Of a DNA stretch of 64,000 bases, positions 25,257-33,992 are shown in pieces. Numbering within the stretch: position 1 is the stretch's first letter; the number at the start of each line of letters is the position of its first letter. Source of the DNA: UBA11346 sp038318565 (GTDB lineage Bacteria; Planctomycetota; UBA11346); assembly GCA_038318565.1 (NCBI GenBank), contig JBBQCI010000002.1:1-64000 (forward strand), in the 5' to 3' direction. Under the pieces are notes generated by a model. It did no database searches, was not told where the DNA came from, and saw only the letters and a list, made by a program, of their open reading frames with translations. The position numbers were made by a program, and so were the translations under genes.

Positions 25257-26048
25257 CTAATGGTCTGAAGTCCGTTCGCCGGATGGATTCCAAACCGACC
25301 TGATACGCTGGCCAGCCCAATCGATAATCGTCACGAGAACCAGAATGGCGAGCAGCACGACCGCGAAGCGGTCCCAGCGACCGTACTCCTGGTAGGTGTG
25401 GAGTAGCAGGCCTACCCCACCAGCCCCGACATATCCGACGATCGCGGCCGAGCGCAGGTTGTACTCCAGCATCCATAAACCGTGGCTGGCGAGTTGCGTC
25501 CGCAGTTGCGGCCAAGTGCCCCAACGGAATGCCTGGATCGCGTTCGCATCCATCGCACGGAGGCTGCGCGCTGGCCATTGGTCGGCCGCATCGATCGACT
25601 CGGCGAAGAACTTGGCGAGATATCCAGCGCTGTATCCGGCGAGCGCTAGGCAACCGGCCAGCGCGTTCGGTCCCGTGATTGCCACCGCTAAGACCGCCCA
25701 GACCAGTGCAGGAACGCTGCGGATCGCGTTCAGAACCAGGCGTGCGGGTACGGAGAGCCACCACGGCGATATGGTCCGCGAGGCGGCCATGGCCAGGGGC
25801 AGGCTGGCGACCGCGGCAACCGCTGTGGCCACGACGGCGATGCGTGCCGTCTCGATCATGGCAACGCCGACATCGGGCAGCACCGACCAGTCCGGTGGTA
25901 CAAAGCGACCAGCAAATGCCTGGAGGTTGCCCCAGTAGTCGAGATCCCTGCCGCTGCCCTGGATCCCGCTGGCGGCGGCGCAGACCAAGACCAGGAAGAT
26001 CGCCATCGACCAGTCGACCCCGTCAAGCCGCTTCCACGGTTTCTTCAT
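25257..26048 (-). CDS. phnE: Phosphonate-type ABC transporter permease
   Basis: A 263-aa inner-membrane permease from ATG 26048, whose first bases overlap the ATPase gene end by 4 nt. About six transmembrane helices are visible. The ABC permease coupling region appears around AGYSAGYLAKFFAESIDAAD through AIQAFRWGTWPQL, with the PhnE-like GYVGAGGVGLLL. An in-frame upstream start (26192) would lie inside the ATPase gene. With phnC and phnD it makes a complete importer, though the phosphonate lyase genes (phnG-M) are not in the window, so the substrate could be another oxyanion. Confidence 0.88.
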   Translation of the reverse strand: MKKPWKRLDGVDWSMAIFLVLVCAAASGIQGSGRDLDYWGNLQAFAGRFVPPDWSVLPDVGVAMIETARIAVVATAVAAVASLPLAMAASRTISPWWLSVPARLVLNAIRSVPALVWAVLAVAITGPNALAGCLALAGYSAGYLAKFFAESIDAADQWPARSLRAMDANAIQAFRWGTWPQLRTQLASHGLWMLEYNLRSAAIVGYVGAGGVGLLLHTYQEYGRWDRFAVVLLAILVLVTIIDWAGQRIRSVWNPSGERTSDH

Positions 26049-26725
26049 GTCAGATTCCACGATCCATCGCCGGTTAGGCACAACGAACGATCCGCCCACT
26101 GCACTACCATTTCTGGCTGATGGATCACGCACAGGACGGTACGACCGGCGCAGGTCACCGCCTTCAACCGTTGCATCACCATAGACGCGCATGCCGGGTC
26201 GAGTTGCGAGACCGGCTCGTCCAGCAGGACCAGAGTTCCGCCATGATGCAGGGCGCGAGCGACCGCCAGGCGCTGGCGTTCACCGCCGCTCGCGGTCGAC
26301 ACCGGCCGATCGAGCAGATGGGCGACTCCGAGCGCCTCTGCTTCGGCTTCGATCTCTGTGGCGTGCCGGCTGGGCATGGCGAGCCAGCCGCTCCACCAGG
26401 TTCCGGCGTGAAGCCGACCCGAACCGATCGCCTGACGTCCGGTTATGGCGCCGGCCAGCCCGGCGTCCTGGAATGCCACCGCTACTGCTCCGCGTCTCGG
26501 CACGACCAGATCGACCGAACCGGCTGCTGGGGCGTCCAGTCCCGCAAGCACCCGCAGCAAGCTGCTTTTGCCGCAGCCTGAGGGTCCACTGATGGTCAGC
26601 AGCTCGTGGTGGCGCAAATCAAGGCTAAGTGTGTCGATCAGCGTACGACCACCCCTCCGGATGATCAGGTTGCGGATGCCGAGAATCCCGGGCCGGACTG
26701 CTGCTGCCGCCTCGGCGAGCATCAC
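26045..26725 (-). CDS. phnC: Phosphonate-type ABC transporter ATPase
   Basis: A 226-aa cytoplasmic ATPase. Walker A GPSGCGKSS, Q-loop VAVAFQDAGLAG, signature SGGERQR, Walker B LVLLDEP and a switch His in CVIHQPE are all present, so the enzyme looks active. It is shorter than typical PhnC (about 260). Start ATG 26725 overlaps the phnD stop by 4 nt. It powers uptake of a phosphonate-like ligand delivered by the PhnD binding protein. Confidence 0.9.
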   Translation of the reverse strand: MMLAEAAAAVRPGILGIRNLIIRRGGRTLIDTLSLDLRHHELLTISGPSGCGKSSLLRVLAGLDAPAAGSVDLVVPRRGAVAVAFQDAGLAGAITGRQAIGSGRLHAGTWWSGWLAMPSRHATEIEAEAEALGVAHLLDRPVSTASGGERQRLAVARALHHGGTLVLLDEPVSQLDPACASMVMQRLKAVTCAGRTVLCVIHQPEMVVQWADRSLCLTGDGSWNLT

Positions 26726-27594
26726 AGCTTCATCGACTGGACGGCCTGGAGTGCAGCCCGGATCGGAGCCAGATGGGCCTGCTCGTCGACCTGAATGAGC
26801 GGTCCGCCGAAGACCCTATCGCGCAGACCGGGTTCGATGTTGGCAATGGCGGACACCAGTGCGTCGGCATCTGGGCGCGCCAGATTGCGTCTGACGGCCA
26901 GCACATGGGTCGGAACCGGGCCTTGGGTAGCCAGCACCCGTAGTCGTGCCTGCTGTTCTGGCTTCAGGTACTTGGTTCCGGACAGCACATAATCGCTGAC
27001 CGCTGCTGCTTCGGCGCTGCCGTCCAGCACGCGGTCAACGGCACTCACGTATCCGGTGCCATAGAAGACGTTGCCGGCCCCGAAGAAGTCGGCTGGGCCA
27101 CCGCCAGGAGCGATTAGGGATAGCTGCTGGAGATGGTACAGCGGAACAATGCATCCGCTGGTCGAGGTGCGGCTGGCGAAGGCGACCGGTCTGCTGGCCA
27201 GATCCCGGACGCTGGTGTAGGGCTTGTCGCTCAAAGTTACCCAGACACTGCTGTAGGTCGTCAGGCCGCCGACCTGCACAGCACGGGCGATGCGCGCTGG
27301 TCCGTCACCGGACATCGCGTCCTTGGCGAAGTCGGTCGCCGAGAGATGGGAAGCATCGATCGTGCCGTTGGCAAAGCCGGTGGAGATGATGGCCGCGGAA
27401 ATCGGGATAATGACCTCGACCTGCCGACCCAACGTTTGCGACAGGACGCGGCCGAGGTCCGCCCGTTCAACTGACATCGCCTCCGGATTCTTGTCTGGTT
27501 TGAGGGCTAGGACCAAGCGGGGCTGGTCGGCAGCAGAAATACCGTGGGTTCCAGCGATCAGGAGGGTCAGGACGGCCATAAGGATGATGTGCAT
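26722..27594 (-). CDS. phnD: Phosphate/phosphite/phosphonate ABC transporter substrate-binding protein
   Basis: A 290-aa periplasmic binding protein with a signal peptide (MAVLTLLIAGTHGISAADQ). PhnD-family features include VLALKPDKNPEAM, LGRVLSQTLGRQVEVIIP, the FANGTIDASHLSA loop, RPVAFASRTSTSGCIVPLYHL (ligand-binding Ser/Thr run) and DGSAEAAAVSDYVL. It begins the phnDCE-like operon. ATG 27594 lacks a clear ribosome site and lies 8 nt after a TATAAG -10 element, so the message may be almost leaderless. A Fur-box-like palindrome sits inside the promoter, which suggests metal-dependent control rather than Pho control. Confidence 0.88.
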   Translation of the reverse strand: MHIILMAVLTLLIAGTHGISAADQPRLVLALKPDKNPEAMSVERADLGRVLSQTLGRQVEVIIPISAAIISTGFANGTIDASHLSATDFAKDAMSGDGPARIARAVQVGGLTTYSSVWVTLSDKPYTSVRDLASRPVAFASRTSTSGCIVPLYHLQQLSLIAPGGGPADFFGAGNVFYGTGYVSAVDRVLDGSAEAAAVSDYVLSGTKYLKPEQQARLRVLATQGPVPTHVLAVRRNLARPDADALVSAIANIEPGLRDRVFGGPLIQVDEQAHLAPIRAALQAVQSMKL

Positions 27595-27607
27595 GGCTGG
27601 ATCTTAT

Positions 27608-27622
27608 AGAGAATGATTCTCA
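27608..27622 (-). promoter_or_regulatory. Fur-box-like operator in the phnDCE promoter
   Basis: AGAGAATGATTCTCA contains a perfect palindrome GAGAATGATTCTC (27609-27621). It agrees with the 7-1-7 Fur core TGATAATNATTATCA at 11 of the 14 fixed positions. On the - strand it lies between TTGCAT (-35-like) and TATAAG (-10-like), which are 15 bp apart, a little short of ideal. Binding there would block RNA polymerase, as Fur-family repressors do. Confidence 0.5.
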
Positions 27623-27642
27623 TATGCAAGTGGCAGAAGGGG

Positions 27643-28107
27643 CTACGTAGCGCTCGCGGGGCGTAGTTTGATATGCCAGCGTTCACCGGCGCAGACGATG
27701 CCTGCCTCGGGATCGCCGATTTGCTCGACGGTTCTGGTTGATCTGGCCAAACAAGGTCCGGTTGCGGATAAGCGTTTGTGGTTCCTGGGCAGGAAGATCG
27801 TAGCGGGTGCAGTGCAGTCGATGACCTGCTCGGTTCCGTCCACCGCTGGTCCAAGCAGGGCGAGGCGGAAGTCGCAGTTCATGAACCAGCGAATGCGCTG
27901 ATCGGGTTCCGAGCCGGGTGCGCAGCTACCGATCTACACGAAGCGGTGGGCGAAGTCCGTCTCCGCGCCCTGGGCTTCCTGCCAAGCGAGACCGAACTCG
28001 CCATGGGTGGACATCTGCGCATCGGGCCAGCGGCGGCGGCGGATCTGCGCCAGCCATTGCGTGAGGGCATCAAGGTGCGGCCTACTCTGCCTGTTCAAGT
28101 CGATCAC
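27643..28107 (-). pseudogene. Decayed gene of unknown family with in-frame TAG
   Basis: On the - strand a coherent frame runs from GTG 28107 (VIDLNRQSRPHLDALTQWLA, then STHGEFGLAWQEAQG and FAHRFV) to TAG at 27936-27934. It continues in frame (RIRWFMNCDFRLALLG, DGTEQVIDC, then ERWHIKLRP) to TAG at 27645-27643. A further in-frame TAG at 28158-28156 closes the frame upstream. Codon bias looks protein-like on both sides of the internal stop. I do not recognise the family. The rest of the 27643-28196 stretch holds no other gene. Confidence 0.4.
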
Positions 28108-28196
28108 GGAGACGACGCCGGGACGCTGGCGCGGTGAGATGTAGCCGCTGCAACCCTACGCCAGAGACATTCAGCTATGGACGCTGGCTTCCGGTT

Positions 28197-29204
28197 TCAC
28201 CCATCCAGGTCGGCAAACACCATTCGCCCATTGGCGGTGTGATGGAGCCGACGGACAACGACCCGCACCCGTTGACCGATCCGTTCTACCCCTTCCGCCA
28301 CAATCACGAGCGAGCCATCGTCCAAATGACCAATTGCTTGGTTCTTGCCTTCACCGGGCTTTTCCAGCAGCACCTCGCACGATGCACCGGGACCCAAGTC
28401 CGGGGTCATGGCTGCAGCCAGCGCCATCAGATCGACCAGCACGACGCCTTCGGCGGTGGCCCGGCGCACCAATTCACGATCGACCGCCAGGATCCGACCG
28501 TTCTCCAGCCGGGCTAGGCGAATGACGATATCGGACGCGTCGCTGGCGTGGGGGATTTCGGTATCGTCGATCTCCAGCAGCGGCAGCCCGGGTTCACGCA
28601 ACGTCTGGATGCCGTCGATGGCGCGCTTGGCCCGGGCGCGCACGACGGCATCGCCATCGGACGCCTGACGCCGCCAATGCTCCAGTACACTGCGATGAAC
28701 CACCAGGCGGGCGGCGCTGAGTCCGGCGCGCAACAAGGCTGGCAGACGGGCGTCGCCAAGGACCTGAGGGTCCAGCACCAGGGCGCCACCGCCATCGACC
28801 CGCTCAGCGCGGAACTCGACGAAGGGGACGATGACGCGCAGGCGATCGGCGCTCCGCAGGACGGTGATCAGCACGAGATAGGTCGTGATCAGAGCAATCG
28901 GCAGATCGACATTGCGATAGACATCTTCGTCCTGGATGACTTGGCGGAGCACGGCCAGGACGAGGTACGAAAGTGTCAGGCCGGCGGCTAGTCCGATCAG
29001 GAAAGCCACCAGGCTACGTGTAAAACGACGGCGGAATCCCTGTTCCGCGGCGATCAGCGTAACGGCAATGCCAAAGCCTATAGCCGCCCCGAACCAGGGC
29101 GGCAGGCCTGATCCGAACAACGGGGCGTAGAAGTATCGACCGCTCGTGGCGCCGATGAAGGCGGCGAGGAGGACGAAGACGAGCCTAACGAGGACGATGA
29201 GCAC
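28197..29204 (-). CDS. PIN/TRAM domain membrane protein (YacL-like)
   Basis: A 335-aa protein from a GTG at 29204; an ATG at 29285 is possible but would overlap the divergent kinase start. Four transmembrane helices (about 1-120) precede a PIN nuclease domain with VLDPQVLGDARL (first acidic residue kept), VVHRSVLEHW, RAKRAIDGIQTL and ILAVDREL, and a C-terminal TRAM domain (GKNQAIGHLDDGSLVIVAEG, HHTANGRMVFADL). YacL-type proteins are widespread in Gram-positives and planctomycetes; an RNase role is suspected. Some canonical acids are replaced, so activity is not sure. Confidence 0.8.
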   Translation of the reverse strand: MLIVLVRLVFVLLAAFIGATSGRYFYAPLFGSGLPPWFGAAIGFGIAVTLIAAEQGFRRRFTRSLVAFLIGLAAGLTLSYLVLAVLRQVIQDEDVYRNVDLPIALITTYLVLITVLRSADRLRVIVPFVEFRAERVDGGGALVLDPQVLGDARLPALLRAGLSAARLVVHRSVLEHWRRQASDGDAVVRARAKRAIDGIQTLREPGLPLLEIDDTEIPHASDASDIVIRLARLENGRILAVDRELVRRATAEGVVLVDLMALAAAMTPDLGPGASCEVLLEKPGEGKNQAIGHLDDGSLVIVAEGVERIGQRVRVVVRRLHHTANGRMVFADLDG

Positions 29205-29283
29205 ACGTGGATGATCCGCCCTAGGCAGCGCAGGTCCAGTCCGGGACTGGACCTGCGCTATCCTGGCCCAGCATGGGACCTCC

Positions 29284-31875
29284 ATGGCAATGCTGGTTTA
29301 TGAGGGTGCCCAGTTCGAGTTGACCGGCGAGTGCGTTCTCGGGCGCCAACGAGAATGCGATGTCGCCCTGCGCGAAAACGGTGCCAGCCGCAAGCACGCC
29401 AGGGTGTTCCTCGCCGACGGTGTGTGGTGGGTGGAAGATCTCGGCAGCGCCAATGGCACCCGTCTGAATAGTAGCCGGATTGAGGCCCGGAGCAGCCTGC
29501 GCAATGGCGACGCGATCCGCATCGGCGCATCGGAGGTGCAGTTCCACTGCTCCGAACGTGAGAGCGCGCCGTCCGTCCAGCCATCCCTGGTCCGGCTGGA
29601 TCCGCAGTCCCTTGAGGGGCGTACGGTCGGCGGGTACGTCATCGGCAATCTGTTCGGCCGTTCGGGCATGGGGTTCCTCTACAAGGCGCAGCAGACCAGC
29701 CTGCAACGCACCGTCGCCTTCAAGGTGTTCGCGCGCAAGGTGTCTGAGAGTGATCCGCAGTTCGCAGAGCGTTTCGGCGCACTGGCGTCCAAGGCCGGTT
29801 CGCTGGTCCACGAAGGCTTCACCTTGCTGCACGACAATGGCGTCGAGGACGGACTGGTGTGGTATTCGATGGAACTGGTCGAAGGCGAAATTCTGGAAGC
29901 GATTGTTCAACGCGAGGGCCGGATTCCTCCTGAACTGGCACTCCTGACCTGTGAACGCGTTGCCTCTGCCCTGGCCGAGGCACATCGCGCGGGCGTGATC
30001 CACCGCAACCTATCGCTGCGCACCCTGATGCTCACGGCGCAGGGCAAGGTCAAGATCTTCGATCTCGGCATCGCCGCACTGCTGGGTCGAGGCCGCGACC
30101 TCGGCAAGGCAGAAGCAGCCTGGTACACCGCGACAGACGCATCGGAACGAACCACACCGCAGCCGGCTGATGATGTCTATGCCCTTGGATGCCTGCTGTT
30201 CCATCTCATCAGTGGCAAGCCGCCCTTCCAGGGTGCGAATACCGAAGTCGTGCATCGGGCCCACGCCGCTGACGAGATCCCATCGTTGCGTGCAGTTGCG
30301 CCGCAACTGCCGATCTCTGCAGATGAGCTGTTCCAGGGCATGCTGACCAAGAATCGCGATTGGCGTTTGGCTGACATGGCCGAAGTGGCAAACACGTTGA
30401 GATCTATCCGTGAAAGCCTGGTTGATGGTGGTGATGCGGCCCAGGGCCAAGCAGAACGTGTGGTCGCCCATGCGGAATTGGCCAAATTCCGCAAGGAGCA
30501 TCGTGCGCTGAAACGCGTGATCGTCATCAGCGGCGTTGGGCTGATCATTCTGATCGGCGTCCTGGTCCTACCTGGCCTGGTCCGCAGTTTTATCCCAGCG
30601 CAAGAGGAACTAACTGAACCGCCAGCTGTGCCATTGGCACAACCAGCCAAAGTGCTGCCGAAGCCGATGCCTGAGAATCCCGAGCCAACGCAGGCGGTCG
30701 CATCCCTCGATCCGCATTTGGCGCAGGTGCGGGTCCTGCGCCTTCGTCTAGCTTCGGCCGCAACCGTCGGCTGGGCCAAGCTAGAGGCCGAGGCCGCTGT
30801 GCTGGGCACGTCGCTGACTGCCGGCAGCACAGCAGAGGCCGAGCTACGCTTAGTGCGTCAGCAGCTCGCCGATGACTCCGAATCGTGGTATCGCCAGGAG
30901 CTGGCCAAGTTGCCGAGTGCTGCGACCGCAACCGGCCTTCGCCTCACCGAACTGTCCCGCCTACGTGACGAGGCTGGATCCGGCGAGCGCAAAGACGCGG
31001 ATGCGCGCTATCAGGTCGAACTCGCCACCCTTGTGCAGCGGCTCAATGAATCCCGTCGCCAAGCTCGTCGAGCCCTGGAGTCGGGTCAGGCGACAGGTCT
31101 GCCTCGGATTGCCGACGGACTGATAGCTGCGTTTGCGGGTACGCCCGTGGCCGGTCTGCACCGTCAGTTCGCCAACCTGTGCTCGGAGGCGACCGGGGTT
31201 GCTCCGTTGTGGAACACCAATTGGTCCACCACCGCGATCGCATTCGAACGCCAGAATGGTGAGCGGGCCTTGGCCGCCGCCGCAGCCCTGCTGCTAATCG
31301 GCGATCCGGCACGCGCCCGGCGTGTCTTGCTGAGCGATCCGAAGCTAGGCGAACCGCCGTTAGTGCGCCGTCGCGATGCGTTGGTCAGCGGACTTGCAGC
31401 CGTACTCGGCTTCGATGATCCCGCGGATATGCAATACATCGAGATCCTCGGTGGCGAGCCGGCCATGGCCGGCGGCGCTCTGGCGGGCCGCCAAGGCGAT
31501 GCTGCCAGCGTGGCCTGTACGGTGCCGATTGGCGGCACCGACTGGATGGCCGACTTCAATCTCGAGTTGGCTGCTGCTGAGGCCGAGATCGTGATCAGCT
31601 GCGTGGCTGCTGGCGAAATCAGACTGATGGTTCGACTGGCGGAAGGTCAGATCGTGGTCCGCCACGGCGAGGTCGAGCGCAAGGCTGCAGCCACGATCCA
31701 AGGTGCCAAACGCATCCGTCTCACCTGCCGAGCTGGGGATCTCCGGGTGGTCATCGACGGCCGCGAGTTCGCTCGATTTGAGAAGAGCCGCATCCCGGCC
31801 GGGTCCCAGCTGCGCCTGGAAGCGGCTGGTTCCGATTGGAAGCTCAACGATCTGCAGGTGGTTGGCGGCCGATGA
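29284..31875 (+). CDS. FHA-domain Ser/Thr pseudokinase with membrane anchor
   Basis: An 863-aa protein. An N-terminal FHA domain (about 5-90; LGRQRECDVAL, ASRKHARVFLADG, GSANGTRLN) binds phosphothreonine. A Hanks-type kinase domain (about 115-370) keeps the Gly loop FGRSGMGFLYKA, VAFK (Lys147) and DLG (Asp260), but the catalytic loop reads HRNLSLRTL: the HRD Asp is Asn242 and the Asn of the loop is lost. So it is probably a pseudokinase. A single transmembrane helix (IVISGVGLIILIGVLVL) leads to an extracytoplasmic helical region and a C-terminal LamG/DUF1080-like jelly-roll (LRLEAAGSDWKLNDLQVVG). It overlaps the next gene by 4 nt. Confidence 0.85.
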   Translation: MAMLVYEGAQFELTGECVLGRQRECDVALRENGASRKHARVFLADGVWWVEDLGSANGTRLNSSRIEARSSLRNGDAIRIGASEVQFHCSERESAPSVQPSLVRLDPQSLEGRTVGGYVIGNLFGRSGMGFLYKAQQTSLQRTVAFKVFARKVSESDPQFAERFGALASKAGSLVHEGFTLLHDNGVEDGLVWYSMELVEGEILEAIVQREGRIPPELALLTCERVASALAEAHRAGVIHRNLSLRTLMLTAQGKVKIFDLGIAALLGRGRDLGKAEAAWYTATDASERTTPQPADDVYALGCLLFHLISGKPPFQGANTEVVHRAHAADEIPSLRAVAPQLPISADELFQGMLTKNRDWRLADMAEVANTLRSIRESLVDGGDAAQGQAERVVAHAELAKFRKEHRALKRVIVISGVGLIILIGVLVLPGLVRSFIPAQEELTEPPAVPLAQPAKVLPKPMPENPEPTQAVASLDPHLAQVRVLRLRLASAATVGWAKLEAEAAVLGTSLTAGSTAEAELRLVRQQLADDSESWYRQELAKLPSAATATGLRLTELSRLRDEAGSGERKDADARYQVELATLVQRLNESRRQARRALESGQATGLPRIADGLIAAFAGTPVAGLHRQFANLCSEATGVAPLWNTNWSTTAIAFERQNGERALAAAAALLLIGDPARARRVLLSDPKLGEPPLVRRRDALVSGLAAVLGFDDPADMQYIEILGGEPAMAGGALAGRQGDAASVACTVPIGGTDWMADFNLELAAAEAEIVISCVAAGEIRLMVRLAEGQIVVRHGEVERKAAATIQGAKRIRLTCRAGDLRVVIDGREFARFEKSRIPAGSQLRLEAAGSDWKLNDLQVVGGR

Positions 31876-33284
31876 AGCGGTGGGTCTGGTTGCTGCCGTT
31901 GCTGGCCATCGCCGCCATTGCCGTCCTGCGCATCAGTGGGCCTCCAGACCTGCTTGATAAGGATCAGCCGCGGCCGATCGAGTACATCCTCGATGCTGCC
32001 GCTGATGGCAATTGGATCGTTCAATGCGACGCGGGAGGCAGTCCCTGCAGTAAGCCGCCCGTCTACACGTGGTTGGCCGCCATATCGTCCCTGGTGCTAG
32101 GGGGTAATCGCCTAGCTCTGTATCTGCCGTGTGCTGGTGCCATTGCCGTCCTTGTCCTAATGGCATTCCAGCTTGCCCGCTGCCGGCTGGGCATGTCCGC
32201 AGGTCTCGCCTCGGGCATGATTCTGGCCCTCTCGCTGGATGCCCAGAAGGCCGTGGCACTGGCACGTACCGATGCTGTTTTTGCGGCCTGCGTCGGGCTG
32301 GCCGCCTGGCTTGCCCTGCGTGCCTGGGAGCATGGTCGCGGCTGGTTGCTGTTCTGGCTGATGTGCGCGGTGGTGAGTCTGGCCAAATCCCCGGTTGGCG
32401 TGGTTTTCGCCGCCTGCGGCCTGGCTGCCATGTGGTGGGGGGCGCGGCCCAAGACCATCCTCGCCCCGCAGCGTTGGCCGATCCATTTCCTTGGTGCGTT
32501 GATCCTGCTGGCAATCACCGGTGGTTGGTTCCTACTTGCCTACCAGCAGCTCGGTCAGCCGTTGATCGACCGCATGCTTGGTCGCGAACTGATCGGACAC
32601 CTAGTCGCCAATGACCACGGCAAACCGATCTGGAAGACCTTCTGGCAGCCTCCCGCCTGGTATCTGGGCTTGTTCATGCCGTGGAGCCTGCTGTGCATCG
32701 CCGCGGTGGTCCGTCTGATCCGCTCGCCGCCGGCCGCCCCGCGGCGGGCCCGTTTCTTGCGCTTCATGGCCTGCTGGCTGGGTCTCGGACTCCTGCTGCT
32801 GTGCATAGCCCCGCATAAGCGCATGGTCCTGGCATTGCCGATGCTCCTGCCCGGCGCCATCCTCGCTGGTGCCGAAGCCGGCCGCTGGCTCGCCCGATGG
32901 AGCCTGCCTCGTCAATTACTGCTGTGGTGCAGCCTCACGGTAGTGATCATCGGCGGGCTGTACTGGTATCACCACCATGCCCGGGATACCGATGGAGACC
33001 GTATCGCCGACAGCCAAGCGATCCTCGATGCCACCTCCGCCCTCAGTCAGGCCGAACGGCAGGGGTTTGCGATTGGCTGGGTGGCTGGAGCCCCGGCCAC
33101 CGTGCGATACTTCCTCCCGCATTGGGACAGGTCCAAGACGGTTCCTGACATGCATACGGTGATGGCCAAGCCTGGACCTGCGGCGTTTCTGGTACCGGCA
33201 GGCACACCTGTTCCCGAAGCCGTCCGTCGGGTGCCGTACGGCAGGGACATCGAGATTGTTTACAATCGTGAAGCCAACCAGTGA
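31872..33284 (+). CDS. GT39/ArnT-like polyprenyl-linked glycosyltransferase
   Basis: A 470-aa integral membrane GT-C enzyme from ATG 31872 (MKRWVWLLPLL), with an ATGA overlap to the pseudokinase gene. Around ten helices alternate with loops. The first periplasmic loop has the family's acidic start (LLDKDQPRPIEYI) and KPPVYTW before helix 2. Such enzymes move a sugar from a polyprenyl-phosphate donor to lipid A, protein or glycan on the outer face. Acceptor unknown. Tight coupling to the FHA-pseudokinase suggests phosphorylation-linked control of a glycosylation step; this is inference. Confidence 0.78.
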   Translation: MKRWVWLLPLLAIAAIAVLRISGPPDLLDKDQPRPIEYILDAAADGNWIVQCDAGGSPCSKPPVYTWLAAISSLVLGGNRLALYLPCAGAIAVLVLMAFQLARCRLGMSAGLASGMILALSLDAQKAVALARTDAVFAACVGLAAWLALRAWEHGRGWLLFWLMCAVVSLAKSPVGVVFAACGLAAMWWGARPKTILAPQRWPIHFLGALILLAITGGWFLLAYQQLGQPLIDRMLGRELIGHLVANDHGKPIWKTFWQPPAWYLGLFMPWSLLCIAAVVRLIRSPPAAPRRARFLRFMACWLGLGLLLLCIAPHKRMVLALPMLLPGAILAGAEAGRWLARWSLPRQLLLWCSLTVVIIGGLYWYHHHARDTDGDRIADSQAILDATSALSQAERQGFAIGWVAGAPATVRYFLPHWDRSKTVPDMHTVMAKPGPAAFLVPAGTPVPEAVRRVPYGRDIEIVYNREANQ

Positions 33285-33982
33285 TTGGTCTGATCGAACT
33301 CCCAACCTGTGCAAGCACCTCCAGCTGGGCAATCGAGCACATCGCCCAGCTGTCGCATGGTAGCGTTGTGTTTACCAGGAAGCAGACAGCTGGCCGCGGA
33401 CGCGAGGGGAGAACCTGGCTGGCGCCAGAGGGAACGCTGACCGCTTCGGTCGTGGTCGATGCCTCTGCGGCTCAGGCTTCGGCGATCGCGTTGGCTGCCG
33501 GCTTGGCCTGCATCCATGCGGTTGCCGAAGCCTGTCCTTCGTTGGCTACTGATGCCTTGTCCGTCAAGTGGCCCAATGACGTTCTGTTGGGTGGACGCAA
33601 GTTGGCCGGGATCCTCTGCGAGGGTACCGGTGGACGATTGATTATCGGCATTGGACTGAATCGTTGTGCCGATTTGCCCGCGGATCTTTCTGCGACCAGC
33701 CTCCACCTGCACGCCGTGCCTCCAGACGATATCGTCCTGTTGCAGTCGATTCGCACCTACGTGCTGGAAGCGGTCGGTCTCTGCCTGGCGCGTGGTTTGG
33801 CTCCATTGCTGCCGCAATTGCGCGCGCGTGATGCCTTGCTGGGGCGCAGTGTGTCAGTCGAGACGCGCCATGGACGGATTGAGGGACAGGGTGCCGGCAT
33901 TGACGAGTCCGGTCGCCTGCTGGTGGTCGTTCCAGCCGGTGGCATCGCCACGATCGACGCTGGTCACGTCACCGCCTGGTAG
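33281..33982 (+). CDS. birA: Biotin-[acetyl-CoA-carboxylase] ligase, monofunctional
   Basis: A 233-aa enzyme that activates biotin with ATP and attaches it to the BCCP lysine. Motifs: GRGREGRTWLAPEGTL (biotinyl-AMP loop), VKWPNDVLLGGRKLAGILCE, GIGLNRC and the small C-terminal SH3-like domain (GIDESGRLLVVV). There is no N-terminal helix-turn-helix, so it is a class I BirA without repressor activity. A GTG start at 33281 gives a GTGA overlap with the glycosyltransferase stop, so it belongs to the 29284-33982 operon though its function is unrelated. Confidence 0.92.
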   Translation: MIGLIELPTCASTSSWAIEHIAQLSHGSVVFTRKQTAGRGREGRTWLAPEGTLTASVVVDASAAQASAIALAAGLACIHAVAEACPSLATDALSVKWPNDVLLGGRKLAGILCEGTGGRLIIGIGLNRCADLPADLSATSLHLHAVPPDDIVLLQSIRTYVLEAVGLCLARGLAPLLPQLRARDALLGRSVSVETRHGRIEGQGAGIDESGRLLVVVPAGGIATIDAGHVTAW

Positions 33983-33992
33983 GCTCCCGGTA

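Noticed and set aside
753..28158. Recoding of TAG as a sense codon, suggested by in-frame TAGs in two broken genes
   Set aside because: Several intact genes in the window end in TAG (second Hsp20 gene, czcA, moeB), so TAG works as stop.
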